A stretch of 64,000 nucleotides of DNA from Bacteroidales bacterium UBA5507 (GTDB lineage: Bacteria; Bacteroidota; Bacteroidia; Bacteroidales; Lentimicrobiaceae): the NCBI GenBank assembly GCA_002426195.1, contig DIOT01000047.1, positions 72,291 to 136,290 of the forward strand, read 5' to 3'. Shown one piece after another: positions 52,834-62,182 of the stretch. Position 1 is the first letter of the stretch; every line of letters begins with the position of its first letter. The notes below the pieces were generated by a model. It ran no database searches. It was not told the DNA's origin and was given only the letters and a program-made list of their open reading frames with translations. Both the position numbers and the translations under genes were made by a program.

Positions 52834-55782
52834 ATGCGTTATCTGATATCCTCATTGATTTGCACCTTGTTATGGTTGCTACCATTATTTTCGACCTCTC
52901 AAAACAATCCAACCGACTTTGTAAATCCGTTTATAGGAACAGGCGGACACGGACATACTTTTCCGGGTGCTACAGTGCCTTTTGGAATGGTACAATTAAG
53001 TCCTGATACACGATTGGAAGGCTGGGATGGTTGTGGTGGATACCATTATTCTGATGAATATATCTATGGGTTTAGCCACACGCATTTAAGCGGAACAGGA
53101 GTTCCCGACTACGGTGATATTTTACTGATGCCGTTCACAGGTGAAAACTTATGGAATAATGGGTATGACGGCAAACCCGGTTACAGAAGCAAATTCAGTC
53201 ATAATGAGGAGTCTGCTTCTCCAGGCTTTTATCAGGTGCGCCTTGCTGATGATGATATTCATGTTAAACTGACAGCCTCTGCAAGAGTTGGATTCCACTC
53301 CTACTCTTATCCGAAAAATCAAACAAGAAAAGTAATACTTGACCTCGAGCACCGTGATGTAGTTACTAATTCCTGGGTAAGACAGGTTTCTCCTTTTGAG
53401 ATTGAAGGGTACAGGGGTTCAACTGCCTGGGCAAATGATCAGCGTGTATATTTTGTAATAAGATTTTCTGATAGCATCCACAGTGTCACATATAATAATG
53501 AAGATTCAAAAAATGCGATTATGGCGGAACGTAAGGAAGGTAAGAGGATAAAGGTGATATATGAATTCGGAAGACAAAATGACAATAATTTACAGGCAAA
53601 AGTTGCATTATCAGCTGTCAGTACTGAAAATGCGCGTGAAAACCTTAATAATGAAATCGGGAACCTTGATTTTGAAAAAGTGAAGAATAATGCCCGCCAA
53701 TTGTGGAATAATGAGTTAAAGAAAATAGTGGTAAGTGAAGAAAATGAAAAGAATTTGATTGTATTCTACACTGCGTTATATCATTGTATGGTAAGTCCCA
53801 ATCTCTATTTGGATGTTAACAGTTCATACCTGGGGAGGGACTTGAAGGAGCACAAGAGTGACCATGATTATTATACTGTGTTTTCCCTATGGGATACATA
53901 CAGAGCTTTGCATCCATTGATGACTATTATTGACCAGAAAAGGACAAACGATTTCATAAATACATTCCTGAAGCAATACAGTGATGGTGGATTGTTGCCT
54001 GTTTGGGAGTTGAGCGCAAATGAAACATATTGCATGATTGGGTATCATTCAATTCCGGTCATACTTGATGCATATGCAAAGGGAATAAGAAATTATGACA
54101 CTGACCTTGCCTTGGAAGCTATGTTAAAAAGTGCTGAAAATGATCTTTTTGGGTTAAAATACTATAGAGAATTCGGGTTTGTTCCTGCCGAAAAGGAACA
54201 TGAATCAGTTTCCAAAACCCTTGAATATGCATATGATGACTGGTGTATAGCCAAGATGGCTGAGTTAATGGATAAAAAGGAGATTGCGCAACAATATTAC
54301 ATTCGTTCGCAATCCTACAAAAACCTATTTGATCCTTCAACAGGTTTCATGAGAGCGAGAATGTATGGTGCATGGTATGAGCCATTTGAACCAAGAGAGG
54401 TTAACTTTAATTATACAGAGGCAAATAGCTGGCAATACAGTTTCTATGTACCCCATGATATGAACTACTTCATGAATATGCATGGAGGGAAAAACGGATT
54501 AAATGAAAAACTGGATGCATTATTCAATGCCCCTGTTGAAACTACAGGTCGTGAACAGTCAGATATTACAGGTTTAATAGGACAATATGCACATGGAAAT
54601 GAACCAAGTCACCACATAGCATATCTATATAATTACGCTGATCAGCCCTGGAAAGCTCAAGAAAAAGTAAAATATATCATGGATAATTTTTATTCAGTTG
54701 AACCCGACGGTCTTATTGGTAATGAAGATTGTGGACAGATGTCTGCATGGGCCGTTTTGAGTTCACTGGGTTTTTATCCTATATGTCCGGGAAACAATCA
54801 ATATGCAATTGGAGTACCCAGGTTTAAAGAAGCAACTATTAGTCTTGAGAATGGCCATAAATTCACTATAAAAGCTGAGAATGTAAATGATGAGAATGCT
54901 TATATTATAAGCGCGAAGCTAAACGGAATGACATATGACAAGGCATACCTGATGCATGATGATATTATGAAAGGAGGATTGCTTGAATTCGAAATGGGAC
55001 CAAATCCTAATAAAAGTTGGGGCTTGAATTTTGATGCTGCAAGCTCTCATATCAGCAATGACAGGCTGATTGCAATTGCACCACTGATAAGAAACAGCAT
55101 TTTCACGTTTAATGACAGTACGAAAGTTGAATTGTATAGTATTGATGATTCTGAGATCAGGTATACATTAAATGATTCCGAACCAGGTGAAGGTTCACTA
55201 CTCTATACGGATCCTTTAATCATCAAAGAAAATACAACTATCAAATACAAAGCGTATAAAAAAGGATTTCTGCCATCACAAACGCAGGTTTCACAATTCA
55301 CAATTGTGCCGGATGATATAACTCTCACACTAGTTTCACGTCCTGCAAGCCAGTACTCGGGTAACGGGGAGAATAATCTTGTGGATGGAATGAAAGGTAG
55401 CGAAGATTTCAGACTTGGAGGATGGCAGGGCTTCCAGGGTATTGATCTTGAGGCAATAATTGAAATTAAAGACAGTAGAGCTGTTAAATCAGTCAGTATA
55501 GGTTTCTTGCAAGATATTAACGCATGGATATTTATGCCTAAGAAAATAGAGCTATGGTCCTCATATGATGGCAAGTCTTTTAGACTGATAAGCGAATCTA
55601 TTAATGAAATTCCAACTAATCAATGGGGTACTATAATTAATTATTATGACCTTCCTATTACAGGGATTTCAGGCCGATTTCTGAAAGTTGTTGCCCGAAA
55701 TATTGGAGTTTGTCCTGAAAGCCATAAGGGAGAAGGGAATCCTGCCTGGATATTTGCTGATGAGATAATTGTAACATATTGA
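52834..55782 (+). CDS. GH92 alpha-mannosidase with chitobiase-C and F5/8-type C domains
   Basis: From ATG 52834 the protein has 982 residues with signal peptide MRYLISSLICTLLWLLPLFS. The earlier ATG at 52789 lacks a signal and is rejected. The GH92 part (about 25-735) shows VNPFIGTGGHGHTFPGATVP, FSHTHLSGTGVPDYGD, YTVFSLWDTYRALHPL and the catalytic-region GNEDCGQMSAWAVLSSLGFY. It is followed by a chitobiase/beta-hexosaminidase C-terminal-like domain (about 760-835, RYTLNDSEP ... IKYKAYKKGF) and an F5/8 type C (CBM32-like) domain (about 840-982). The added modules suggest action on complex host or algal glycans. It probably hydrolyses alpha-linked mannose outside the cell. Confidence 0.92.
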   Translation: MRYLISSLICTLLWLLPLFSTSQNNPTDFVNPFIGTGGHGHTFPGATVPFGMVQLSPDTRLEGWDGCGGYHYSDEYIYGFSHTHLSGTGVPDYGDILLMPFTGENLWNNGYDGKPGYRSKFSHNEESASPGFYQVRLADDDIHVKLTASARVGFHSYSYPKNQTRKVILDLEHRDVVTNSWVRQVSPFEIEGYRGSTAWANDQRVYFVIRFSDSIHSVTYNNEDSKNAIMAERKEGKRIKVIYEFGRQNDNNLQAKVALSAVSTENARENLNNEIGNLDFEKVKNNARQLWNNELKKIVVSEENEKNLIVFYTALYHCMVSPNLYLDVNSSYLGRDLKEHKSDHDYYTVFSLWDTYRALHPLMTIIDQKRTNDFINTFLKQYSDGGLLPVWELSANETYCMIGYHSIPVILDAYAKGIRNYDTDLALEAMLKSAENDLFGLKYYREFGFVPAEKEHESVSKTLEYAYDDWCIAKMAELMDKKEIAQQYYIRSQSYKNLFDPSTGFMRARMYGAWYEPFEPREVNFNYTEANSWQYSFYVPHDMNYFMNMHGGKNGLNEKLDALFNAPVETTGREQSDITGLIGQYAHGNEPSHHIAYLYNYADQPWKAQEKVKYIMDNFYSVEPDGLIGNEDCGQMSAWAVLSSLGFYPICPGNNQYAIGVPRFKEATISLENGHKFTIKAENVNDENAYIISAKLNGMTYDKAYLMHDDIMKGGLLEFEMGPNPNKSWGLNFDAASSHISNDRLIAIAPLIRNSIFTFNDSTKVELYSIDDSEIRYTLNDSEPGEGSLLYTDPLIIKENTTIKYKAYKKGFLPSQTQVSQFTIVPDDITLTLVSRPASQYSGNGENNLVDGMKGSEDFRLGGWQGFQGIDLEAIIEIKDSRAVKSVSIGFLQDINAWIFMPKKIELWSSYDGKSFRLISESINEIPTNQWGTIINYYDLPITGISGRFLKVVARNIGVCPESHKGEGNPAWIFADEIIVTY

Positions 55783-56007
55783 TTGTTTGATCGCTTGGGA
55801 AAATGTACACTTTTAAAAGCAGAGTGTAAAATGTAAAAGATTTTTCCAAATGAAAATATGTATTGAAATATAGGCAATACAGCTGCAAAAATTTATTTGT
55901 TTTATAAATATTGATCGTTTAAATTTATGGCAAATTTCAGAGATCTGTTCACAAACGGACAGAGAAAAGGATATTTGAACGTATTCGTACATATTTTCTT
56001 TTAAAAA

Positions 56008-56039
56008 TTTGGTATTGGATAATAAACTACTTACTTTTA
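56008..56039 (+). promoter_or_regulatory. Bacteroidota-type promoter for serA
   Basis: TTTG (56008-56011), 20 bp and TACTTTTA (56032-56039, one mismatch to TAnnTTTG) lie 27 bp before the ATG at 56067. Confidence 0.65.
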
Positions 56040-56066
56040 TAAATTATTTTAAACTTTAAAATCGCT

Positions 56067-57008
56067 ATGAAAAAAGTACTTGTTGCAACTGATAAACCAT
56101 TTGCTAAGGTTGCTGTTGATGGAATTCGTGAAATCATTGAAAATGCAGGTTACGAACTACAATTACTGGAAAAATATCCCTCACAGGATGAATTAATCAA
56201 AGCTGTTGAAAACGTAGATGCTGCTATTATTCGCAGTGATATCTTCGACAAAAAGGTTTTTGACGCTGCTAAGAATCTGAAAATTGTTGTAAGAGCAGGT
56301 GCAGGATATGATAATATTGAACTTGCTGCTGCAACTGAGCACGAAGTAGTTACTATGAACACTCCAGGGCAAAATTCTAATGCTGTAGCAGAGTTGGCTT
56401 TCGGTATGATGCTTTACATGGCGAGAAATGCTTTTAACGGTGCTTCAGGTTCCGAATTAAGAGGTAAAAATATTGGGATTCATGCATATGGAAATGTTGG
56501 TAAATATGTTGCAACCATAGCCAAAGGTTTTGGAATGAATGTTTTTGCATTCGATCCTTTTGTTAAGGCTGAAGACATGAAGAAAGACGGAGTTACACCT
56601 GTTAATAGTGACGAGGAATTATATACCAACTGTCAGTATGTTTCTCTTCATATACCAGCTAATCAACAAACAAAGAAATCAATCGGATATGATTTACTGA
56701 ATAAGATGCCAAAGAATGCTGTTTTAGTAAACACTGCCCGTAAAGAAGTAATCGACGAAGAAGGTTTGATTAAGACATTTGAAATGAGACCAGATTTCAA
56801 ATACCTTAGTGACATTGAACCAGAGAATAAATCTGAGATTGCCGAAAAATTTAGTGGCAGATTCTTATTTACCGCAAAAAAAATGGGTGCCCAGACTTCT
56901 GAAGCAAACGTAAATGCAGGTCTTGCTGCAGCACGTCAGATAGTTGAATTCTTCAAAAATGGAGTCACCACTTTCCAGGTAAATAAATCTGCTCAGAAAG
57001 TTAACTGA
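56067..57008 (+). CDS. serA: D-3-phosphoglycerate dehydrogenase, Lys-type SerA
   Basis: SerA oxidises 3-phosphoglycerate as the first step of serine synthesis. The 313-residue form lacks the regulatory ACT domain. The nucleotide motif is IGIHAYGNVGKYVA (about 136-149), a variant of GxGxxG. Catalytic Arg225 is in NTARKEV and Glu251 in DIEPEN. The usual His is replaced by Lys272 in TAKKMGAQTSEAN. The same Lys substitution is known in Bacteroides enzymes and in the Entamoeba enzyme thought to derive from them, so it is a recognised subtype and not damage. It has its own promoter and a hairpin after the stop. serC, the usual upstream neighbour, is absent from the window. Confidence 0.9.
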   Translation: MKKVLVATDKPFAKVAVDGIREIIENAGYELQLLEKYPSQDELIKAVENVDAAIIRSDIFDKKVFDAAKNLKIVVRAGAGYDNIELAAATEHEVVTMNTPGQNSNAVAELAFGMMLYMARNAFNGASGSELRGKNIGIHAYGNVGKYVATIAKGFGMNVFAFDPFVKAEDMKKDGVTPVNSDEELYTNCQYVSLHIPANQQTKKSIGYDLLNKMPKNAVLVNTARKEVIDEEGLIKTFEMRPDFKYLSDIEPENKSEIAEKFSGRFLFTAKKMGAQTSEANVNAGLAAARQIVEFFKNGVTTFQVNKSAQKVN

Positions 57009-57036
57009 AAGTAGCCGGACATAAATCCGGCTACTT
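57008..57036 (+). terminator. Hairpin after serA, weak terminator or attenuator
   Basis: AGTAGCCGGA / TCCGGCTACT forms a near-perfect stem of at least 10 bp directly after the serA stop. There is only TTCAGAG after it, so it may reduce but not abolish read-through to the next genes. Confidence 0.5.
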
Positions 57037-57085
57037 CAGAGTCATTATAGTACTCTTAACACACAACCAACCAAAACTATTAATT

Positions 57086-57496
57086 ATGGACCACGAACTA
57101 GAAAAAGCTGTAACATTCTTCAGGTTTGAAGATTTACGCATCTATCACAAATCACTTGACTACATAGAATGGATTGCTCGAAAAACATTCAAGTTTCCCG
57201 TTGAAAGCCAGGCAGGTCTCACTTCAAGATTTAACATAGCAGCACAAGCTATAGCTTTAAACATTTCCGAAGGATCCGCAAGGAATAAGAACCAATTTAT
57301 TTATTATCTAAAAATGGCTAAAAGTGCTGTTCGAGAATGCGTAGTATATACATCACTTGCAGGCAAACTTCATTACTTTTCAGATAAAGAGGTTGAGGAG
57401 TCACGTGGGCAGTTAATGGAAATGACAAAAATGATTGGTGCTCTTATTGGATCGCTTCAAAGAGCTGCTGATGTTAACATGGATGAAATGGATTAG
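57086..57496 (+). CDS. Four-helix-bundle protein, 23S rRNA intervening-sequence (S23/bAvd-like) family
   Basis: This family is encoded by intervening sequences in 23S rRNA genes of some bacteria and as free genes; it forms pentameric helical barrels and is related to the Avd accessory protein of diversity-generating retroelements. The 136 residues show FFRFEDLRIYHKSLDYIEWI, FPVESQAGLTSRFNIAAQAI, ALNISEGSARNKNQF and AKSAVRECVVYTSLAGKL, all diagnostic. No reverse transcriptase or template repeat is nearby and it is not inside an rRNA gene. It sits between serA and the DUF1015 gene, where a two-gene serine-related operon is normally uninterrupted. Confidence 0.9.
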   Translation: MDHELEKAVTFFRFEDLRIYHKSLDYIEWIARKTFKFPVESQAGLTSRFNIAAQAIALNISEGSARNKNQFIYYLKMAKSAVRECVVYTSLAGKLHYFSDKEVEESRGQLMEMTKMIGALIGSLQRAADVNMDEMD

Positions 57497-57620
57497 TCCA
57501 TTTTCCCAACTTTGGTTGATCTTTAGAGTACTAATATGAACGGTACCTCTTTTAATTTTTCTATTTAAAAATAATTATCCCGAAGCAATTCGGGATATTT
57601 TTTCATCTGAAATATATTCC

Positions 57621-57628
57621 TAATTTTG
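57621..57628 (+). promoter_or_regulatory. -7 box TAATTTTG upstream of the DUF1015 gene
   Basis: A perfect TAnnTTTG box lies 64 bp before the ATG at 57693, with a poor -33 (TTTT 19 bp upstream). It suggests independent transcription from the four-helix-bundle gene. Confidence 0.45.
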
Positions 57629-57692
57629 CCAAATGCATTGGCATAGTTAAGAATCAGAATTTCATTTATACATTTTATAAATCCATTGTAAT

Positions 57693-58940
57693 ATGGCAAT
57701 TCTAAAACCGTTTAAAGGGCTCCGTCCTCCAAAATCTATTGTAAAAGAACTGGCTTCACGCCCTTATGATGTCCTTAATTCAGAAGAAGCTCGAGTTGAA
57801 GCTGATGGAAACCCTCATTCTCTACTCCACATTATTAAACCTGAAATTGACTTACCTGTCGGTATCGATGAACATGCTACCGAAGTTTATGAGCAAGCAC
57901 GAATTAATCTTAACAAGTTTATCCAGAATAAGTGGCTTGTCCAGGATGATGAAGAGTGTCTTTATGTCTATGCTCAAACAATGAATGGCAAAACACAGTA
58001 TGGTCTTGTTGGTTGTGCTGCTGTTGAAGACTATATGAACGGAATCATCAAAAAACATGAACTTACAAGGGCCGACAAAGAAGAGGATAGAATGAAACAT
58101 GTTAGAATTACTAACGCTAACATGGAACCTGTTTTCTTTACTTATCCTGCCATGAAAGAGATTGATGACATTATTAGTGGAATTGTCAAAAACCAACCTG
58201 CAGAATATGATTTTACTGCAGATGATGGCTTCGGTCATCATTTCTGGGTAATCAGGGATCAGAGTATTATCACAAATTTGACTCACTTATTCAGTAAAGT
58301 ACCATACACTTATGTAGCTGACGGACACCACAGAACAGCAGCTGCTGCTTTGGTTGGAAATGAAAAGAAAGTTAACAATCCTAACCACAGTGGAGATGAG
58401 GAATATAACTACTTCCTCGCTGTACACTTCCCTTCAAACCAACTTACCATCATTGATTATAACAGAGTGGTTAAAGATCTGAATGGCCTTACAGAATCTG
58501 AATTTATGACGAGATTGTCTGAAGTTTTTGAAATTCAGGAAGTTGGAACAGAAATTTACAGACCTGACAAATTGCACAATTTTAGCATGTACCTTAATAA
58601 TAAATGGTATTCACTAACAGCTAAGGAAGGCACATTCAACGATAATGATCCGATTGGTGTACTTGATGTTACGATACTTTCTCAACTTGTACTCGACAAA
58701 GTTCTTGACATTAAAGACCTAAGAACTTCTAAACGAATTGATTTCGTTGGCGGAATCAGGGGTCTTGGCGAGCTTAAACGACGTGTTGACAGTGGTGAAA
58801 TGGCTTTTGCATTCGCCCTTTATCCTGTATCACTTGAGCAATTGATCAATATTGCTGATACAGGAAATATTATGCCTCCTAAGACAACATGGTTTGAACC
58901 TAAATTAAGAAGTGGACTGGTAGTTCATTCTTTGGATTAA
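57693..58940 (+). CDS. DUF1015 (SpoIIAA/HTH_CodY-unrelated) conserved protein
   Basis: This 415-residue cytosolic protein belongs to DUF1015, often found beside serA/serC and thought to act in serine or phosphoserine metabolism, though the reaction is unproven. Signatures are LKPFKGLRPPKSIVKELASR PYDVL pattern at the start, PHSLLHIIKPEIDLP, VADGHHRTAAA (about 210-220), VHFPSNQLTIIDYNR and VDFVGGIRGLGELKRRVD-like IDFVGGIRGLGELKRRVDSG. Kinase-like use of serine has been suggested for archaeal relatives (SbnI/ADP-dependent serine kinase). It is followed after 19 bp by the 59-residue winged-helix gene. Confidence 0.9.
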   Translation: MAILKPFKGLRPPKSIVKELASRPYDVLNSEEARVEADGNPHSLLHIIKPEIDLPVGIDEHATEVYEQARINLNKFIQNKWLVQDDEECLYVYAQTMNGKTQYGLVGCAAVEDYMNGIIKKHELTRADKEEDRMKHVRITNANMEPVFFTYPAMKEIDDIISGIVKNQPAEYDFTADDGFGHHFWVIRDQSIITNLTHLFSKVPYTYVADGHHRTAAAALVGNEKKVNNPNHSGDEEYNYFLAVHFPSNQLTIIDYNRVVKDLNGLTESEFMTRLSEVFEIQEVGTEIYRPDKLHNFSMYLNNKWYSLTAKEGTFNDNDPIGVLDVTILSQLVLDKVLDIKDLRTSKRIDFVGGIRGLGELKRRVDSGEMAFAFALYPVSLEQLINIADTGNIMPPKTTWFEPKLRSGLVVHSLD

Positions 58941-58959
58941 CAATTAAAAAATTACAATT

Positions 58960-59139
58960 ATGGAAAAAGAAGCAATTGTACTTGATGTTCTTGCCAAATC
59001 AGACGCTCCTTTGAAATCTGCTGAAATTGCAGAAATAGCTATGATTGACAAGAAAGATGTTGATGCCGCTATTAAGAAACTTAAAAAGGAAGAAAAAATA
59101 GTTTCTCCAAAAGTGTGCTATTATACTATTAAAAAATAA
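58960..59139 (+). CDS. Small winged-helix DNA-binding protein
   Basis: The 59-residue frame begins MEKEAIVLDVLAKSDAPLKS and ends KVCYYTIKK. The order helix (VLDVLAKS), turn-helix (LKSAEIAEIAMIDKKDVDAA), recognition-like helix (IKKLKKEEKIVS) and short wing (PKVCYYTI) is that of a minimal wHTH. Such mini-regulators occur in Bacteroidota and archaea. It starts 19 bp after the DUF1015 stop and is closed by a terminator, so the pair is one transcript, and it may regulate that operon. This is an inference. Confidence 0.75.
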   Translation: MEKEAIVLDVLAKSDAPLKSAEIAEIAMIDKKDVDAAIKKLKKEEKIVSPKVCYYTIKK

Positions 59140-59154
59140 AAAAAACTGATTGAG

Positions 59155-59180
59155 AAAGGGGATCAACCGATCCCCTTTTT
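59155..59180 (+). terminator. Rho-independent terminator after the winged-helix gene
   Basis: The stem AAAGGGGATC / GATCCCCTTT with an AACC loop is followed by a T run. Confidence 0.9.
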
Positions 59181-59371
59181 AATTGCAATTATATATCTAG
59201 CCTCGCATAAAGTCAATAACATTCCCCTTAATTTCATTTGTCAGCTGAATCTTTAATACTCATTGCATGTCCTTGCATATAGCATGCAAGCATTTTGAAG
59301 CTATTGGACTTCTAATATATATAATCGGTCAGAGAAATTGGCAATTAGAATAATAATGTTTTCTATTTAGA

Positions 59372-62176
59372 CTATACCATAAAGGTATCTAGTGATTCTA
59401 AAAGAAGATGATACTGCACTGGTTTAATTATGAATGAATCGCAAAAACTTTTAACTGATTCTGCCTCATTTGATGAAGTTTGCAAAACCAAAGGTAACTC
59501 AGGGCTTTTAAGTTTAACTTCCTGTATAAATCTTTGAAAGTCTTGGTCAGAACAGTTATAATCAGTATATATCAGGTTAACTTCTGAATTTTCTTTCAGC
59601 ACATTAAGGGCTTCGCTGCAATTGTATGTTCTGATAATCTTTGCTCCAGTACCTCCAATAATTGCTTTAAAGTAATTAAACGAAGCATCCTCCTTATCAA
59701 TCACAACAATAACTTTGTCTTTCCATCTATCCTTAATAAGTAATCCTCTGGCAGTGTTTTCCTCTTCCTGGGGGTAATAAGGTATCTCAAAGCAGAAAGT
59801 AGAACCTATACCTTTTTCTGATTCGACCCATACTGTTCCTAGCATGAGATCAACAATATGTTTAGAAATTGCAAGGCCTAAACCGGTACCTTTTACTCTA
59901 AGTTCTTTGTTTTCTCCAACCTGACGAAACCTTGTAAATAATAATTCCTGATCTTTCTTTGAAATGCCTATACCGGTATCCTTCACTTTGAACAAGAGTC
60001 TGGTATCGATTAGCTCAACTGAAAAGTTAATAGTCCCTGAAGGTGTGAATTTTATCGCATTAGTGATTAAGTTGATCAACACTTGATTAAGTCTGTAAGG
60101 ATCAGAAAGGAATTTTTTGTCTTCTAATCGTTTTTCTATTGTGTAACTTAATTTCAGATTTTCCTTATCTGCCTTCTTAATGTACTCGTGAGATAACTGG
60201 AAAACTTCATCAAATAGCTTACTTAAGCTGATATATTCAGGTTTAATGGTTAATTGCCCTGCTTCTATTTTAGCAATATCGATTATATCATTGATGAGAT
60301 TAAGAAGTGAGTTTGCTGCAACATCAATATATCCGGCATATTCCTTTTGTTCCTCAGCACTTAATCCACCATCAGCAATGAGGTTAGAAAAACCAACAAT
60401 GGAATTCATTGGTGTCCGTATTTCATGACTCATATTAGCCAGAAAAGCAGTCTTTAAACGATCAGATTCCTCTGCTTTTTCTTTCGCTTCTATATATCTT
60501 TTTTGTATTAATGCTTTATCGGTTATGTCTCTACTTATGCATAGAATTCCTGTTACTTCATTATTGCGGTTATGGACTAATGCTTTCACTGTTTCATGCA
60601 GTCGTCTTTTGCCGTTAAATGAAATCCACTCTTCATTTCGGATAGGAGCCCCATCTTCCAATATTTGTTGGTCATTGTTTGTATAAAACTCAGCAACCTC
60701 TTTTGGGAACAGTTCAAAATCAGTTTTACCTGAGATTTCCTGTTGTCTAAGACCGATATAATCTTCAAAAGCTTTATTGCACCCAACGTATCTGCTGTCT
60801 AAATCTTTAAAGAAGATCATATCGGGAATGGAGTTTATAACAGAAAGTAAAAGTGATTGCTCTTTTTCCAATGCTAGTCTGACTTCCTTAAGTTCAGTTA
60901 TCATTTTGTTAGCTGAATTTGCAAGATTAACGAATTCAGTAGTATATAACTCCTGTACATTTATTGGTCTATAGGTATTACTTGCTTCATTGAAAAAACG
61001 TTCAAACTTCGACAAACCAAAGTTCATCCTCTTTACAGTTTGCCCAATAAGAAGAACTCCAATAGTAAGAATTAAAACAAGAGAGACCGAAATATTGGTT
61101 AAAGTCCTGAGTCTCTTGTCGTTTAAGATTTCTCTTTTAGCATTGATTACTTTGTCGATGTCATATGTATAAAAACCAGCTCCAATCACCCAGTCCCACT
61201 CGTCAATATACTTTATATAAGCAACCTTAGGCTCCATTCCAATTTTTCCAGGGCGGTGGTATTGGTATTCAACGAATCCTCCACCTTTTAACGCTCGATC
61301 AGATATTTTTAATCTTTCGTCTTCTGTGATAGCTATATTCTCAGGTAAGTCAGATGAAAAAACCAATCCATTTGATAATAGTGGTTTACCTGCTACATTT
61401 TGAATAAATATATAGCCATCATTATCAAATTTGTAACTTGAGAAATGGTTAAGTGCTTCTTTCTTCAAACTTGATTCATAATCTGACAAGTATTCCTTTG
61501 ATCCGAAGTACCAGTTTAGTGGTTCAAACTTTCTTAAATATGTGGTACGATAAACTGTTGAATCCCCCCTGTTTTTCTTTTTGAAATAATATGAGATAAA
61601 GCCTTTATCAACCTCTTTCATAAGATTTACTTCTCGCTGAATCAGGTAATTGCCTGATGAATCCCGAAGACTTAATGCGGATTTACCCTCTAATGAAAGA
61701 TTCTCAGGAACAAAAACACCCACCCCTTGCAGAGTATAAATAAAAACAAAATCCTTATTTTGTCCTAAACTATAGGGTTTTATCGCAGTTAATATAATTT
61801 CTCTTATTTCGTTTTCCGACTTTTTTCCCCTGTACTCGTTATAGATATTATTGGCAATTTCATAAGCCAGGTCTACACGGTTGTTCAGTTTGTCCATTAA
61901 ACTGGTCAGAGTCATCGATCTAACATATTCGATATAGCTTACGGTTCTGTCGACTTCTCTCTTAATCAACAACTTCTGATGATCCAGAGATTCAGTATTG
62001 ATCTTGTCGTACTCTTCTCTATAATTTCTGTTTTCATAGATGAACCAATAGGAGCCAATAGAAATAAGCGATAATAGAATAACCACAATCATACTTGCCA
62101 AAATAATCTTGGTGATTTTCTGATGCTTTATGTAACTGTAGATTCTATTTGTTATCCTTTTGAGAATGTTCATCAT
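59372..62176 (-). CDS. Membrane hybrid sensor kinase with double-Cache sensor
   Basis: This 934-residue protein contains TM1 (about 22-46), an extracytoplasmic dCache-type ligand-binding region (about 48-350, with YIEYVRSMTLTSLMDKLNNR, and repeated YIFIQN/VIGAGFYTYDID signatures), TM2 (about 360-380), a HAMP-like linker, a PAS domain (about 435-550, INSIPDMIFFKDLD), HisKA with His584 (LANMSHEIRTPMNS), HATPase_c (about 690-805, VLINLITNAIKFTPSG; GTGLGLAISKH) and a C-terminal receiver-like domain (about 815-934). The receiver has Asp872 (IYTDYN), an acidic patch (VIDKEDAS) and Lys (FIIKPV), though divergent. The upstream gene ends 6 bp before its start, so it is co-transcribed with the phosphotransferase. 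No cognate regulator is adjacent. Confidence 0.88.
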   Translation of the reverse strand: MMNILKRITNRIYSYIKHQKITKIILASMIVVILLSLISIGSYWFIYENRNYREEYDKINTESLDHQKLLIKREVDRTVSYIEYVRSMTLTSLMDKLNNRVDLAYEIANNIYNEYRGKKSENEIREIILTAIKPYSLGQNKDFVFIYTLQGVGVFVPENLSLEGKSALSLRDSSGNYLIQREVNLMKEVDKGFISYYFKKKNRGDSTVYRTTYLRKFEPLNWYFGSKEYLSDYESSLKKEALNHFSSYKFDNDGYIFIQNVAGKPLLSNGLVFSSDLPENIAITEDERLKISDRALKGGGFVEYQYHRPGKIGMEPKVAYIKYIDEWDWVIGAGFYTYDIDKVINAKREILNDKRLRTLTNISVSLVLILTIGVLLIGQTVKRMNFGLSKFERFFNEASNTYRPINVQELYTTEFVNLANSANKMITELKEVRLALEKEQSLLLSVINSIPDMIFFKDLDSRYVGCNKAFEDYIGLRQQEISGKTDFELFPKEVAEFYTNNDQQILEDGAPIRNEEWISFNGKRRLHETVKALVHNRNNEVTGILCISRDITDKALIQKRYIEAKEKAEESDRLKTAFLANMSHEIRTPMNSIVGFSNLIADGGLSAEEQKEYAGYIDVAANSLLNLINDIIDIAKIEAGQLTIKPEYISLSKLFDEVFQLSHEYIKKADKENLKLSYTIEKRLEDKKFLSDPYRLNQVLINLITNAIKFTPSGTINFSVELIDTRLLFKVKDTGIGISKKDQELLFTRFRQVGENKELRVKGTGLGLAISKHIVDLMLGTVWVESEKGIGSTFCFEIPYYPQEEENTARGLLIKDRWKDKVIVVIDKEDASFNYFKAIIGGTGAKIIRTYNCSEALNVLKENSEVNLIYTDYNCSDQDFQRFIQEVKLKSPELPLVLQTSSNEAESVKSFCDSFIIKPVQYHLLLESLDTFMV

Positions 62177-62182
62177 GAATAT

